Positions 1-13,947 of a DNA stretch of 64,000 nucleotides are shown piece after piece. Both the position numbers and the translations under genes were made by a program. The number at the start of each line of letters is the position of its first letter. Position 1 is the stretch's first letter. The notes below the pieces were generated by a model, which saw nothing but the letters and a program-made list of their open reading frames with translations, searched no databases and had not been told where the DNA came from. The stretch comes from Cotesia glomerata (taxonomy: Eukaryota; Arthropoda; Insecta; Hymenoptera; Braconidae), in NCBI RefSeq assembly GCF_020080835.1, contig NC_058162.1, positions 9,253,323 to 9,317,322 of the forward strand, given 5' to 3'.

Positions 1-1739
1 TGACATTATGGTCAAAAAACATTTTTCTTACTCTTGTATCATAAAAGTTATAGTACTGTAGTTTACAAAAGTTGATCTTTTTTTTTTTGCTTTTGATATT
101 CTTGAATAAATTTTTATTAATTTGTATTGTGAAATAAGTTTTTAAAAAGTCATTTATTGTTGCTAATTTCACCTGTAAAAAATTTTCTAATATGACTTTA
201 TCTGCCCAATATAATTTTTCATTTTTTCTAGAAATTAAACTAGAATTCAATGTCAAATAAGCTCTTCAGGCAGTAAAAAAAAAAAGATTTTTATTTTACA
301 AAACATTTCAAACCTAACTCTCTTGTAAGGGGACGATTTAGCGACCATACACCACCTGTCGGAGATTTTGAACACTACATTTACTTGAAGAATTATACAT
401 GGGCATGTCAAGTCATATCGGGACAATTAAAGCCTGACATGGCCAATTTTTGTATAAGGATCTATATATTAGACATATTAGAAAACGTTTTCACTGGCAG
501 TGTCATAATATTTTTTATTTAAAAGTCTATTAGTTCCCTACTTATGTGAGAAAATCAATAAATTCGATTAAAAAGTAAATTCTATTGAAAAAACAATCAA
601 CAAATAAATTCTATTTGGAAACAATTGCATTGAATTTTTCTTTTTAACTTTTGAATGTATATGAGAAGTGGTAAAAAATAATAATTGACTCTCGGTCGTA
701 AGGCAGGAAAAGTTAGTGACTGACAGGGAGGATTGTTGCCGACTAAAACATAGAAAAAGTTTCACTTGAAATAAAAATATTATAAGTTTACTTTTTATAG
801 AGGCGATGGAAAAAAGTAGTCAGAAAATGGCATTTTAACGATAAAAAAATGATAAGATTTCTATAAAAGAAAATAATCAAAATGACTTTTTAATTTTTTT
901 CAACACTGCTGGATATAATAATGTATCATCATTTTAATTGAAATATGTGAAGAAATTTTAAATGTTATTACATTTTCAGAGTCACCACATGAATGTGATT
1001 GTTGAGCTTGCATAATAAATTTGTTTGTGAAGCTTTTTGAATTATATGCATTACACACATAGTGTAGTTATAAATTAGTTATAAAGCGATTGCGTAGAAC
1101 AAACGACACTAAACAATATAAGCTTAAATGTAACTTAAACATGCATGGATAACAATACAAAACAAAACCCCAGTAAAGATAACTCGGTCTAGGACTTAGT
1201 CTTTGTCTAGACTCGACTCGATCTTTGACTCTAAATCTACTGAGTCTGGATCTACTTATACTCTATCTACTATACTCCCTCTGGCTTTTCAAATGAAATT
1301 AGAGTTGTATTATTGCCATTTCTACTGGCAAACGCAATGAAGATAATTAAGTTAATTTGCGGCGGTCTCTCAGCTATAAAATATTGCGCGGTAAGGGGTA
1401 GAGAGAAAACAGGACATAACGATTTTACTTTGACAACTTATACGTGCACCTGTACCTACTTACAGATTGTTTTTTTGCAGAATAGGAATTATGTTTTACT
1501 TAAGTTTTAACTAAAATGCTAAAGATAAAATAAGCTTTCAGTAATTGATTTTTATTATTTAGCTAAAGTTTCAAACTATATGATTTATCTTTTATTATTT
1601 CATTTCATTTCTGGTGGTTACTTGTAGTACAATTACTTTGCTAACTATTTTGTTTTTATTTTTTATTATTTATTTATTTATTAATAGAGATAGTATTGGA
1701 TAATAAAAAATTTATCATTGCTTTTAAAATATTTTTTTC
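1..1739. other. AT-rich non-coding stretch, left edge
   Basis: No gene is recognised here. The DNA is strongly AT-rich with A and T runs. One frame on the plus strand stays open from about 277 to 522 through a locally GC-richer patch (see findings), but it has no start and no recognisable domain. The stretch may be intron of the minus-strand tetraspanin gene whose first coding exon is at 17824-17910; this is inference. Confidence 0.5.
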
Positions 1740-1956
1740 CCCTCCGGGCGTAAAGCGTCAACTTGAGCCCCGCTGCGCGAAACGAAGTTGCCGCTTTTTC
1801 CGCCTTCGTCGGGGAAAAAAATAGTATACACTCCTCGGAAAGTAAATAAGAAAGCCTCAGATCACATGTTTGTTGACCTCGGCTTCGCCTCGGCCAACAA
1901 TTACCTGTGATCTGAGACATTTCTTACTTTACTTCCCTAGGGGTGTAATATACTAT
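1740..1956. repeat. Compact palindromic repeat (MITE-like)
   Basis: From 1821 to 1956 the sequence folds back on itself. ATAGTATACACTCC at 1821 pairs with the end near 1956, and CTCAGATCACA pairs with TGTGATCTGAG around a GC-rich centre (CCTCGGCTTCGCCTCGG). The GC-rich block at 1740-1815 before it contrasts with the AT-rich surroundings and is probably part of the same repeat. The open minus-strand frame crossing it is a by-product of the GC-rich palindrome. Confidence 0.55.
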
Positions 1957-4900
1957 ATATTATATAAGAGTTGAATTATTCACGTTTAAAATACCACCAT
2001 ACACATTTTCATATAGCTTAAATTATGATCTCCACTTTTTCGATCGTTATACCATGATTTAATTGTTCTTTTATTATCTTTTATTTTATTATTATTATTT
2101 TTTTTTTTTTATTTTAATTAACTTACTTTATCGAAGACCGAGACAAAAATATAGTATATAAATTAGATTTTAAATTGCGAAATAGGCAGAATTTTTTTTT
2201 AGCAATTTAGTTTTTTTATTGGGTGTTATTGGAGGCGGATAACAGTGTTAGAATGGAAGTAGGGTAGACGAATAGAAGGCAGAAAGAGCTTTTCATCAAA
2301 CTCATGAGTCAGAGATGTCCTGTCCAGATATAACCGTATACAAAAAAAAATAATAAATACAACCTCCATACAAATGATTAATAGTCTTTCAAATTTATTT
2401 TAGTAACTTTAATAAAATATTTTTAATTAAAATCCTCTATTGTTCTTCTATACACTCTTACTCTGTTATTAATTATTAAACTTTTTATTAATTATTATAT
2501 TTCATCTTTCGCAATGAACATTCCCTTGCTCTTTTTTTTGGTCTCACCTCATCGCCCATTTTTAAAAATTAAAAAGTAATAAATTAACTGTCGATTACAC
2601 TAAATGAAAATTTAAAACTTATAGAACTTGACAGTTTGCATTACGTTGACGTCAGTTTTTACAACTCATCAATTTTTCCAAATAAATTCCACCAATTATT
2701 TATAAAAAATGGATACCTCAACTGCAATATTTTTTATTTTATTTTATTTCATTTATTCGCAATTCAAAAGTAATTTGATAGCAAGAGAAAATTTCGAATA
2801 TCAATTAATGGATGGTTAAAATTTATAAATAATCGCGAAAAACACGACGAGGGATTACGAAGAGATACAAGCGCAGTATGTCAGTATTAAAAATAACAAA
2901 AATGTTGTTATTAATTGGACCTAATTAACCTGAATTGATTAGAAGTATCTTCGGCTTCGAGTTCGGTGAGTTTTCTGCGCCAATCGAGTCTGCGGCAAAA
3001 CCGCGCCTGGAATCGACCCAAGCTCGCTTCACCGTTATATATAGTACACATATACATCCATATATAAATATATAACCAGTGTTATATGGGAGAGAAAATG
3101 CAAGGCCCAACAATAGAGATAGAAATATAGGGTATGTACACGTATTGTTACGCATACAGAGTTACTGATGCGGTATAGTTTATGATTCCATTATACATCC
3201 CTCACTGGATAAACCCGTGCCGCCGATGCAAATGCTGAAATTTCACAACCGTCCACTGCTATAACTAGTGCATTAGTCCATCCGGTAACTACAATTATTC
3301 GTGAGCTTCGAGCTTCCACAGCCTCCTTCACTTATCTATACCTGTATATCTCTGCTCTCTATTGTTATGACTGACAATTAAATTTACTCTGATAAATATA
3401 TATGTATACACACTCAAATTTAAATGTAGCTTTGTTTACTTTTAATTGCTTATATACATATGTGTGATTTTTTTGAACACACTAAAATATTTTTTTCCAT
3501 CCATGAAAATTTTTAGGTGTTTTTATGATAAAGGAAGTTTTTTTACCTTAAATTCATTAGTTGCGGTGAAAATAAAAGTTTTAGAAACAAGAAATGCTGG
3601 CTAACGAACTTGACTTGTTTTGGTTTGTTTTGCCATTGGTTTTTTTGGTGTAAGCTTTTTTGTTAGCATGCAATTAATTAATTAAGAACTGTGGTAAAAA
3701 ATAATCGAGAGAGAAAAATAAAAAGATAAAGTTATAAAATTTTCTTAATTTTTTTTAAGAAAATCGCGTTCTTTATTGCCCTTATAAAAAGTTTTTAAAA
3801 TAATGAAAATCCCTTTGAAAAAAGTACCTTCAAATGGAAAAACTTTTCTCTTTTTTATGAAGATATTACTTCTAAACTAATGAATTGAACTTAAATTTCT
3901 TTCATTTACTTTTCATTTAATTATAAACTTAGGTTGTTTTAGTTCTCGGGTTATTTGATTTTCAGAATATGGCTTATATATCATCAAAATAGCATTTACG
4001 ATTATTTACAGATTGAAACTAAACTTGAGCCATTAGTTTCTCAGACAATTGCCTTCATTGAGTTCCGAAACTGTGAATAAATCAGTTAAGTAGTTAACAA
4101 ATTATTATCACTATGACCGACAAATTTTTTAAGATAACTTGGGCCATTTTTTCCGAAAATAACTCGCCTTCAGTCAAACAATCAATCTGCGTCGAGATAA
4201 AAGTTTCGGAAAAAACAACGCAGCTCCTGTCACAATCAATTCTTTAGTACGGAAGATTTTTTAAATGAAAAAGGATCGCATTTGTAATTCACGATGTATT
4301 GGAGCAGTACTTTTACCTAATTGCTTTTCGAATTACCTTCTGATGGGGTGAAAATAATTGCCTCGGAATTAATCATTCAGAATTTTTAAATAATTTGCTT
4401 CATTAAACATTAATTTTTATCTTTGATTTAAAGTGCTAAATTCAGAGTAAAAAAATTCCATTTAATCAATATTCATTCTACAAATAAAGACAATAAAATT
4501 TTCAAGATATTTTTTTCTTGAAAAAATAAAAATTTTGAACTTAAATGCCAAAAAAGGGTAAGTCATAAAGATTTCTTAACAATAAATTTATCAGAGCAGA
4601 CAAAATGTTAATTTGAAAAAAGTACAAAGATTATTTCAATAATTTTTGAGTGATAAGTAATGAAAGCGAAAAATAATTGATTTTAAAATTAACTAGAAAT
4701 TTGAATAGCGCGCTACGCGCGCGTCTAAATTTTAACCAATAATGAATCGTGGCCCGTTTTTTGCGAGTTTCGACCTTTGACTAACTTCAAGACTTTCATC
4801 TATTTTATAATATAGGGATAACATCAATTTTACTTTGTCACAATCGCGAAAAAGTGAACACGAATAACACGAATATTTGATTGATTAATTATCGTTATTA

Positions 4901-7020
4901 TTAGATTCTGTACGACAACTCTATTTAAATTTTCTTGCCAAACTTTCGAAGTGACTGAAATAAATGTATTATGATTGCAACTGGCGCGACAAACTTTTCA
5001 ATACTTATCTTGATTATAAATTATGATTAATTATTCACCAAGAATAAACCATTTATTTCCAACAACAAAAAAATTATATTTTATAAAAAAATAGTATAGT
5101 GAGACATGAAAAAACTTTTCGGGGAAATAAATAAAATGTCAAGATACGAAAAATAAAAATGATAAAATTAGCATGAGATTAAAAATTTAACCAACATGTT
5201 TCTGGGAAACTTTTTTCCGGCTAATCGCAGGACAACTTTAATTGAATATTTTCATGAAAAAAGTAGACATAAAAGAGTCTGTAATCAAGAACATGGAGCT
5301 TTGTCAGTTTAAAAATGTCAAAAGAAAAGCTTACCATGTGTATGAATTATTGTTATAATCGCTATTTAATCAACGATGACGGACTACATGAACTAAATCT
5401 TCTAATTAGTTTATATTCTAAACTTCATTTAGTTTTTTCACAATGATACTAAAATCAGCAGACATCTGACAATTTTTGAAAATATTTTTTTACATATGGA
5501 ATTTTTTTCCAAATTTTTTTTATAATCATTTAATTGTTAGAAAAATTGAATAAAAACTTGTAAGATGTATGTTGATTTCATTATCATTTTTTGACATATC
5601 AAATAATTAAACCAGTCCACCCCAAGTTGTTCTTAATTTCCGTCAGCTGTTAATCTTCGAAAGAATTCATTAATTACAACATTGTATCGTTAGCTTTGAT
5701 TTCTGTCCTGTCGACCAGAGAATGGTATACATTCAAATTGATACTGTTGGGTGTAATAGAAGCTACAGTTGCAGTCTCAGAAGATGATATGGTACGTCAA
5801 AGACTGTCTACTCTAAATCTGGTGCAGACTAAACTGAACGATACCCATATATATATAGATGCGATGCAGTATAGCGTTTGATAGACTAGTCCTGCCAGCG
5901 GAATATTGCATGAAAGTGTACTGATGCATACATAATACTACCATTACATCAGTTAATGCAAGATGCCAGAATATTTAGCTGCACTTGCATTTACTTGAAT
6001 GTGAAGAAGCGTCAGGAATTTTACAATATTATCACTTTTTCTTATTTCGTTTTTCATTTTAACTGAATGATCCGAATACTTTGATAAAATTTCCCGCTGG
6101 TTCCTTACCAGTCAAAAATGTCACTTCACGAAATCTCGAATATTAAATCTAAAATAAATTAACGCCGAAAGTATTTAGACCTTTTGTATTAAAGTTTTTG
6201 TTGAAAATAGTGTACGGTGTGTTATTTAATTTAATGTTCTTATGAAAGATAAAAAGGTGGAGTTTGATGGGAAACGGAAGACAGAACGCGAGAAGAAAGT
6301 GTCGGGGGTAGAATATTGTTTGAAAGGATGAGAACGATGATGAAAGTGGAGTTCTGAAGAGTCGAGACAAAGCGAAAATGAACTTTTGGTGTTGCCTTCG
6401 ATATTTATATACATAGTCTACTATCATTTAACTTTTCTCTTTCTCTTTGGCGCTGATCACAACACCAAGATTTAATATATAGATGTATTTATCTGTATAT
6501 ACATATATATTTATAGATCGAATGGATGAACGGTATGATATGGACGGATAAATGTGTAAGAGGATAGATACAGAAATGTGTATGGGTGTTGCTGGTATGG
6601 CACAATGAGAAAATATTTATGACTTGCGAATCGTAAATTTAATCCAACTGGTACGAAGATTTACGACGGGGAAATTGAAATCCTCCGAGATCAGACAACA
6701 AAATGTTACTTCTTTTTGTTCATGTCCCATTTTTTATGCTTAAGATGGACAGTGAATATTTTAGCTTACATTTAAGTTATTAATATTACTTCTGGCATCC
6801 CTGTTCAATGTTCATAACCCTATTCGGGCTTTTCAGGAAATATTCTAGCCAAGATTATATTGCTTTTATTTTATTTTTAGTTCCAATGCTCGCTTATGCC
6901 ACTTGCTCCATAAATTAATTGGATTTCTGTGTGATTAAGTTACGAACAATGGAAGAATATTTTGAGATAAAAATATAGGATTAAATTGATAATACATTTG
7001 ATATTAATAACAAATTTATA
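1957..7020. other. AT-rich non-coding stretch
   Basis: No supported gene. A GC-richer block at 3180-3350 contains a 46-codon open frame on the minus strand (3191-3331) without a start codon. Another block lies at 5690-5880. Both could be conserved non-coding sequence or repeat remnants. The rest is simple AT-rich sequence, plausibly intron of the minus-strand tetraspanin gene. Confidence 0.45.
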
Positions 7021-7226
7021 CACTGAAAAAAAAATTACTTGAATCAAGAGAAAAATTATTGAACCAAGAAAATCATTTTAAAGAGTTTCATTGTTTTAAA
7101 TCAAAAAGAAAAATTCTTGAATCAAGTATAATTTACTTAAATAGAGAAAAATTACTTAGCTCAAGAATTTTTCTACTTAGATCAAGCTCTTCAAAATGAT
7201 TTTCTTGACTCAAAAATTGGCTGTAG
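7021..7226. repeat. MITE family A, copy 1
   Basis: Begins with CACTGAAAAAAAAATTACTT and continues with alternating TTGAATCAAG and AAAAATTCTTGA motifs, then mirrors itself (TCAAGAATTTTTCTACTTAG). It matches copies at 10645-10866, 47394-47616 and 62645-62796. The right end is degenerate, so the boundary is approximate. No coding capacity. Confidence 0.65.
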
Positions 7227-10200
7227 CTTTAAACTTAACTACTCAAACTTTGCAAATCACGATGGATTTATGTAATATCGACAAAAGAAAAAAAAATTTT
7301 TAAATAATCGTTTTTTTCTCCGAGATAACAAGAAGCAGAACTGAATAATCGAAACGTTCTAGCAGCTAAAATTCAACAAGATAAAATGCAGTTGCTTTTT
7401 TATTTCTAGTAATTTAAAATATTTCTCTAATACAACTGTTATTTTGTTTTATTTTTTTAATTAAAGCACGAAGCAATTACGTTCTGAAATAGTTCATTCG
7501 TGAATTCGTCTATCGAATTTATTATTGGACGTATTTCTTTGTTTCCCATTTTTCTATACATTTATATATTATTATTTTTCAAAGATTGGCTACGAAACGT
7601 CGAATTTTTTATGTTTAAAACGGTATGAGAAAAACCTTGAGGTCTATGGCTATGGAGTTTACTGGTGGAATAATACACCAATGAGGACTACGCCAGACGG
7701 AATACCCGCATGTCACGTTTCACGATCATTTTTTCTTTCTTTTTGTTTTATTATTTTCATTATTTTCTGTAAGAGTAGAAAAACAATTGAGACACGTTTA
7801 GTGGAGCTTTTTTTATTCGGTAATCTGATAAATTTGACACGAGTCGAGAGGAGGATTGTTGTAAGAGACGTGACGTTTTAGATATATTTTATAGAGCATA
7901 AAGTTATTGTATCATCGATAACTAGTGCTGATGATGGCAAAAATAGTTTCATACTTTTATTTTTTATTCAAATAATCAAAAAAACATTGTTTTTTCTATT
8001 ATTTACAAGGATGAAAGTTAAAGGAATGTTTTTTTATTGATCCAAAAGTTTTTAGTTTTGAAATTATGCATAAAAAAAGTTTTAAAAACTCATAAAGCTG
8101 CAAAATTTTATCTAAAACATATTTTTTATTAATTTTAAGTAATTATATCACAAAATTTTAATTGTTAAAAACAAAAAAATATCAATAGAAATTTTGATTA
8201 CTACATTTTAGGATTTAATTTAAAAAAAAAAATTTATTGAAAAATTAAACTATCAACTTTTTATTACTATAATAGACGATTTATGTCAAAATTTTCATCA
8301 TTATATTTTATTTTTTATTTCAAAAATTTTTTGAATGAACTAAAATTACAAAATTTGTGCTTTTTTAAAATTATTTTTTATTATTCAAACTCGAGACTTG
8401 ATTATTGAACAAAATTTTATTTTTATAATCCTTATCGATTTGGTATAAAAATAAAAAGTATAAATCGATAAAAAAAAAAAAAAGAATTTTACTATTCTAA
8501 AAAAAAAGAAAGGTAATTTCTTATCTAGAAAATTTGATATTCTCCCGGTAAAAACATCTCGATTATTCAGTTTCCATTTGGTGTTATCTTAAGAATCGGA
8601 TGGAATATATTTTATTCCATTTTATTTTTTTGTGTCTGGTCCCTCAATCCGTCCGGGAATTACCGGAATACATTGGACGTACAGGTGAGGTAAAAAACAT
8701 TTTCTTCAAGGCTACAACGGTTTAATACAAATAATAACAATGATTGAAAAAAATAATAATAATAATAAAAGTAAAAAGAAGAATAAAATACGAAGGCGGA
8801 ATAATGAGGACAATTTCTTCGTCACCGTATACGGAACGGTATTAAAGTCGCGTGGGTGAGAAAAAAGAGAGTGGGAGAGACCAAGGGGGAAAGAGCCGGA
8901 GATAAAATGGGCAGAAGTATAAGTAGAATAAAAGAAAAAGTAGAAGAAGAAGAAGAAGAAGTCTAAGAAGAAAGAGCTGAAAACAAAAAGAACAAGACGA
9001 GTTGACTTGAGTTGACTTGAAGGAGTCTTCAAGGTCTTCAACTATTGATACCGGAAGATACCACGCGTGTTTTTCTTTCTCTTTTACCATACAACGATAT
9101 ACACCGAGTTAAGAGTCAAGTTTAAGACAAATCGCTTGATTCTCGCGCCTCTTATTTTTCTTTATCTCTCTTTACACTTAGCTATTTATTTATTTACTCT
9201 GCATACACTAACTGTTGATTACATTTACTTTTCATTTCCGTGATATCTATCTACTCCCTGTATTTACTTATGTATTTATATTATTTATCGAGGTTAAATT
9301 AAATTGTACCGGAAACTACGCCTATCTCTTTGTGAATTAGCGGGTCTATTTTTAATTAACTCGATTCTGATTAATCCTGCATATGCTAATTAAAATTTTG
9401 ACTTGGGTATGTTCAGAAGCGTTTAACACTTCATCAGTAATTAAAGACTTAATTTAAATTTTTGACCGTTGTCATTACTTTTGAATCAGAATAGAAATTT
9501 GATCTAATCAATATTAATTATAATTTTATATTTAATAATTTTTGGATAAAAATTTTAATTATTTTATTTTTAATTTAGTTTAAAATATTTGTAACTGATG
9601 CAAAAGTTCAGACAAAACAAAAATTCAACTTTGAATTCTTATAATAAAGTAAATTTTATCCGTTTTTTGATAATTATTACTTAAGGTAAAGTTTTTAAAA
9701 TTAATTAATCTAAATTTAATCAATATCAATACAATTTAACCACAGAGATATTGTAATTGACAAGATTTTAAATATGTACAACCATTGCAGAAATTGAGAT
9801 GAAAAATTCAATCAGCTCAGCCATTTTCAAATAATTTATTGCTAACAGTCCTACTTAAAATCAAATAATTTATTGATTCATTCTCAATCACCCATCAAAT
9901 CATTAATTCAAGCATTTTCAATTCGACATTTCGAATTATTAAAGGAAAATATTTTTAATTATTCATTTGATCTGGATTTAACCTATTTTGAATGGATCAT
10001 TAATAATAAAATCGTCCATTTAGTAGTTTAAACTATTTTATCTGCAATAAAGTAATTAAGTCTTACTAACGAATCATCCAAAATTAAAAAAGAAAAATCT
10101 AATATTTAAGTAAATAATTCAATTCAAAAATCTAAAATCCAAAATCAATAAACCCACATATACGTGTTATTTGGTAGTCACATCAGTTTTACAGAAAAAA

Positions 10201-10427
10201 TATTTGACAGTAAATCAGTACATCATGCGTCAAAAAATTTATTTAAAAAAAAATTGACTTTATGACCTATCTTTTATTGCCCCAAAACATCTAAAACTAA
10301 AATCACAAAATAAAAAAATAAATAATTGTATAATTACTAACAAAAATTTTTTTCATACTTATGTATAACTTAAAAATTTATCAATGTTAATTTTAACATT
10401 TATGCACAAAATTTTTCGTCTGCATCT
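7227..10427. other. AT-rich stretch with a GAA/GAAG-rich tract
   Basis: No supported gene. A purine-rich plus-strand segment (about 8850-9010) includes a (GAA)n run at 8942-8965. It gives phenylalanine/leucine-rich open frames on the minus strand that look like composition artefacts. The remainder is simple AT-rich DNA. Confidence 0.5.
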
Positions 10428-10644
10428 ATTGTTTCACCCAGCCTCGGTCATGCCAATGATTACCCAACCTTGGGTCAAGACTGGCTAACCTAGCCTTGGC
10501 GGTTCATTGGTGACCCAAGCTTGGGCCAAGACTGGGCAACCAGGCCTTGGTCGGCCCAATTATTACCCGAGCCTGAGCCAGAACTGGGTTCCCCAGTCAC
10601 GGCCACAATGATTACCCAAGGGTTAGCCAAGATTGGGAAACCTA

Positions 10645-10866
10645 CACTGAAAAAAAAATTAACTTGATTCAAGAGAAAAATTCTTGAACCAAGAAAATAA
10701 CTTTGAAGAGTTTAATTGTCTTCAATCAAAACGAAAAATTCTTTAATTAAATAAAATTTATTTAAACCAAGAAAAATTTCTTAGTTTAATAATTTTTCTA
10801 CTCAAATCAAGAAGATGAAATTCTTAAAAATTATTTACTTGATTCAAGTAAATTTTTCTTTCTGTG
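10645..10866. repeat. MITE family A, copy 2, with TA duplication
   Basis: A 222-bp palindromic element. CACTGAAAAAAAAATTAACT at the left mirrors AATTTTTCTTTCTGTG at the right, and TA flanks each end, as expected of a Tc1/mariner-type MITE. It sits inside the larger TTGGGCCAAG repeat at the same relative place as the copy at 47394-47616. Confidence 0.8.
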
Positions 10867-11130
10867 TAGCCATGGCCGTTGAATGGCAACCCAGACTTGA
10901 GCCAGAATTGGGTAACCTAATAGCCTTAGCCATTCAATGGGAAATTCAAACTTAATAAATCATTAAGTAATAGAATTTTAAACAGTAAATATTTATTGTT
11001 TAACGAATATTTGCTAACAAGTTCTAAAATTTAAAATTTATTATTTAACCAAGACAATTGCAAATCGTCAAAATTGATATAGTCTAAAAAATTTAGCTTA
11101 TGACAATAATGAGATGTGCATCAACTTATC

Positions 11131-11205
11131 GGTCGTACGGTGTAAAGGTTAGCTATCGGTCTGGCAAACGCGCGGCTCGGGTTTGAATCTCGGTTAGAAC
11201 GGATA
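11131..11205 (+). repeat. tRNA-like (pol III-type) segment in a repeat
   Basis: The segment starting GGTCGTACGGTGTAAAGGTT resembles a tRNA 5' half with an A-box-like core. GGTTTGAATCTC at 11180 is a near match to the pol III B box (GGTTCGANNCC). The inverted copy at 46812-46886 has a better B box (GGGTTCGAATCTC). It is probably a tRNA-derived module of the surrounding repeat, not a working tRNA: I could not fold a full cloverleaf with confidence. Confidence 0.5.
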
Positions 11206-11530
11206 CAATTTTCACTTTATTTCTATAAATAGCAACAGTTAGGTTTAAACTTACTTTGCTTGCAAAATAAAATAAAAAAATAACACCCGAAAAATTCTTT
11301 TTTTATCATTTTTTATCAAATGGCGTGGGCCAGACTTGAAAATTAACTATGGCTCAGCCCTGGTAACCAGGCATGGGCCAGTCCTGGTAACCAGGCTTGG
11401 CCCATCGTTATCATCCCAGACTTCAACCAGGACTGGGCCAAGCCTGGCTTACAAGCTTGGCCCAGAGTTTTACATAGTTGGGCTAAGCCTGGGCCAAGCT
11501 AGGCCCCGTGGTACTTTCCTCTATGGGATT

Positions 11531-11815
11531 CAGTACTTTTTAATTTTAATATCTTTTCTATCCAATTTGTGTTTGTAAATTTAACGATAATATTTTTCAA
11601 TGTTTTGATAAATAAAGAATAACAATATTTAGAATATTGATGTACAGTAAAGTATGACTACTTGGGTTCAGTGCAACCAACACAGCCGATAGAAGTGAAG
11701 TGGTCGGATGCAAACCGGTTCAAGCAACTTTTATAATGAGATTCCTCAAACGTTTCGACCGTCCAGAGTTTCCGAGTAGAGTCCCAAGAAGTATATAGTT
11801 ACTATATGTATACAC

Positions 11816-11880
<65 letters not shown>

Positions 11881-13947
11881 TAGATATCTCTTTCTATACA
11901 TGAAGAGGCAGCATAAAAGCAACATTAGCGAAGAAAGAGACAGGATAACGCTAGAGAACGTCAGACGTTTTCATGAAGAACAGTATTCTTGCGTGAACTT
12001 CTTAACACTTGCACGCAATTGTTACATGTAACCCCTATAGTAACCAGTACCAGTAATATAACTAGTAACCGGTAACTAGTAACATTATATCTATATAATA
12101 TAATATAATATAAGATGTAATATATATGATTTGAGATCCGAGCCGAGATACCTGAAGTCCTCTCGTATTACGAGTAGAGTACAGGTAAGGCTAAATATTT
12201 AAATTGAAAAAAGTCATGCACGCGAATAAAATTTAGGCAGTGCTCAATCGGGTGAAAAATTCGTCAAACGGAAAAAGAGCGACAGTTTGAGGACAAATCA
12301 TACGTCTGAATGACTCCAAGAAAGTCCTTTGATCATGTAAACATAAAAGTTTATGTTATAGTCGCTCGCTCTCAACTCGGTCCCAGCACTTAAGACTGCT
12401 AAGTCAATAATTTTCTCACAAGTCTATCTTTACCATAATTATTACGTTTCAAAGCTAACTAAGGTTGATTAAGTTAAGTGGCCTTATTTTAACACGCCAC
12501 ATTTAAGAAAAAATTATTATTCGATTGACTTATAGTAGACGCTAGATTTAGTTTTATTGAGTAATAATGTATTCATGCGAGGAGAGTGAATGGCCTGAAA
12601 AGTGCTTTGCTCGGAAAATTAATTGCTTTTTTAGTAATGGCGAGTTTTATTTTAATCTCGGGTGCTTTCAAGATCTGATTTCGGGCTTATATAAGGTATT
12701 TGATTTTCAATTTGGGGTTCATCGATTTTTTATCATTAGAATCTGAATAAATTTGTTTTTTTACATGAATGGTTTATGTGGAGGTAACTTTGGGTTCAAA
12801 ATTTTAACTAGAATTAATTTTATAAATTAATTCGTATTTCGTAATGAGAATATTAAAAATAAATCAGTTGAAGTGAATTTTTTATTCAAGATTTTGATTA
12901 TTATATTTTTGGAATTGAATTATGAACTAGGGGAAGAAAAAAAATATTTTTGAACTCTGCATGTAAGACTTTTTTTGACTTAGTATTTTTTTAAAAATAA
13001 GATCTAGTCAGAGATTTGTGGTAAGAAGAAAACTATTAATAAATTTAGACATTAATCATTATATAAGGATCATTTTTATAAAATATAAACAAAAAATGGG
13101 ATTTTTTTTATTATAAATAGAGCCTGATTAAACGTATTTGGTACAGTAAGATAATATTATATTACTATATACATTGAAATTATCTAACTGTATTAAAATA
13201 AGCCCCAATTGTAACTTTTTTTTTTTTAATGTTTGACTTTATTTTTGTTTATGATAATAAAAATTACCATTTTTTGCTCATATTTAAACAAAAAGGAACT
13301 TGAATGATTAATATTCAAAACTTGTTTACTGAGTTTGATATTTTTGATGTTATCATAAATATCTCTTAGGTTTTATACCGATAATTTATAATAAAATAGA
13401 ATAAAGTTCAATTTTTTTAATTGTAAAAAATATTAATTTTAATAAAAATTTTTTATAAAAGATTTTGTATTAATTTTGATTACAACTCTAAAACTTTGAA
13501 TTTTTTTAAATGTACAATTTATAGTCAGAATTATCTAAAAATTCCCAAGATCATTAGTGTAAAAATTAAAATTGTTCAACTACAATTTAACCACCTCATT
13601 AATCAATCTTCTTATCCATTACCCTAGTTATTAAATATAAAACCCAGAAGACTTCTTGCCTTATATTTTTTGTTGATTAAAAACGGAATTGAAACTAATT
13701 GAGACGAAAAAAAACGGTTGAACATATTCTCGAGCTCATAATATATTTCTGGGCGATAAAATTCCTAAACTACAAAGACGATAAAAAAGTCCATGAAATT
13801 AAAAAAATATGAGTTATGAATTATTTTATGTAGCGTCAAGTTTTTGTCCCAGTCGTGACAACGACAAACTCTGTTTATGTATAAAAATATGTGATATGTA
13901 TACAGATAGAATTCGCAACCTACGGCAACAACCAGACCGAGACGTAC

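Larger units (their letters stand above)
10428..11530 (+). repeat. TTGGGCCAAG-rich dispersed repeat, copy 1 (truncated)
   Basis: The ends are dense in short interleaved motifs such as TTGGGCCAAGACTGG and GGCCAAGCCTGGC. The middle carries a MITE (10645-10866) and a tRNA-like segment (11131-11205). The copy at 46511-47985 is the same element in the opposite orientation and extends further at the end that is missing here near 10428, so this copy is truncated. The end near 11530 (CTAGGCCCCGTGGTACTTTC) matches the other copy's outer end. The open frame 11336-11578 comes from the repeat motif and is not a gene. Superfamily not identified. Confidence 0.7.

Noticed and set aside
1681..1920. 79-residue minus-strand frame with Arg-rich GC-coded residues
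   Set aside because: It lies in a palindromic GC-rich repeat; the foldback structure explains the lack of stops.
3191..3331. 46-codon minus-strand frame (SSRIIVVTGWTNALVIAVDG)
   Set aside because: It has a superficial likeness to the VVTGW motif of pyruvate kinase, but no start, no convincing splice sites and no other family motif; the length is within chance.
8712..9090. Two overlapping minus-strand frames rich in Leu and Phe
   Set aside because: They arise from the (GAA)n and purine-rich tract read on the opposite strand; no domain is visible and the two frames overlap.
11336..11578. 80-residue frame with repeated TRxGPSL-like segments, also seen at 46449-46676
   Set aside because: It is a translation of the TTGGGCCAAG repeat motif in a dispersed element, with no start context and a different end in each copy.
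11681..11700. Minus-strand GCVG-like codons suggesting a tetraspanin second exon
   Set aside because: The flanking residues (FTSIGCVGCTEPK then stop) do not fit the IGxxGCxGAxREN pattern, and there is no transmembrane segment around it.
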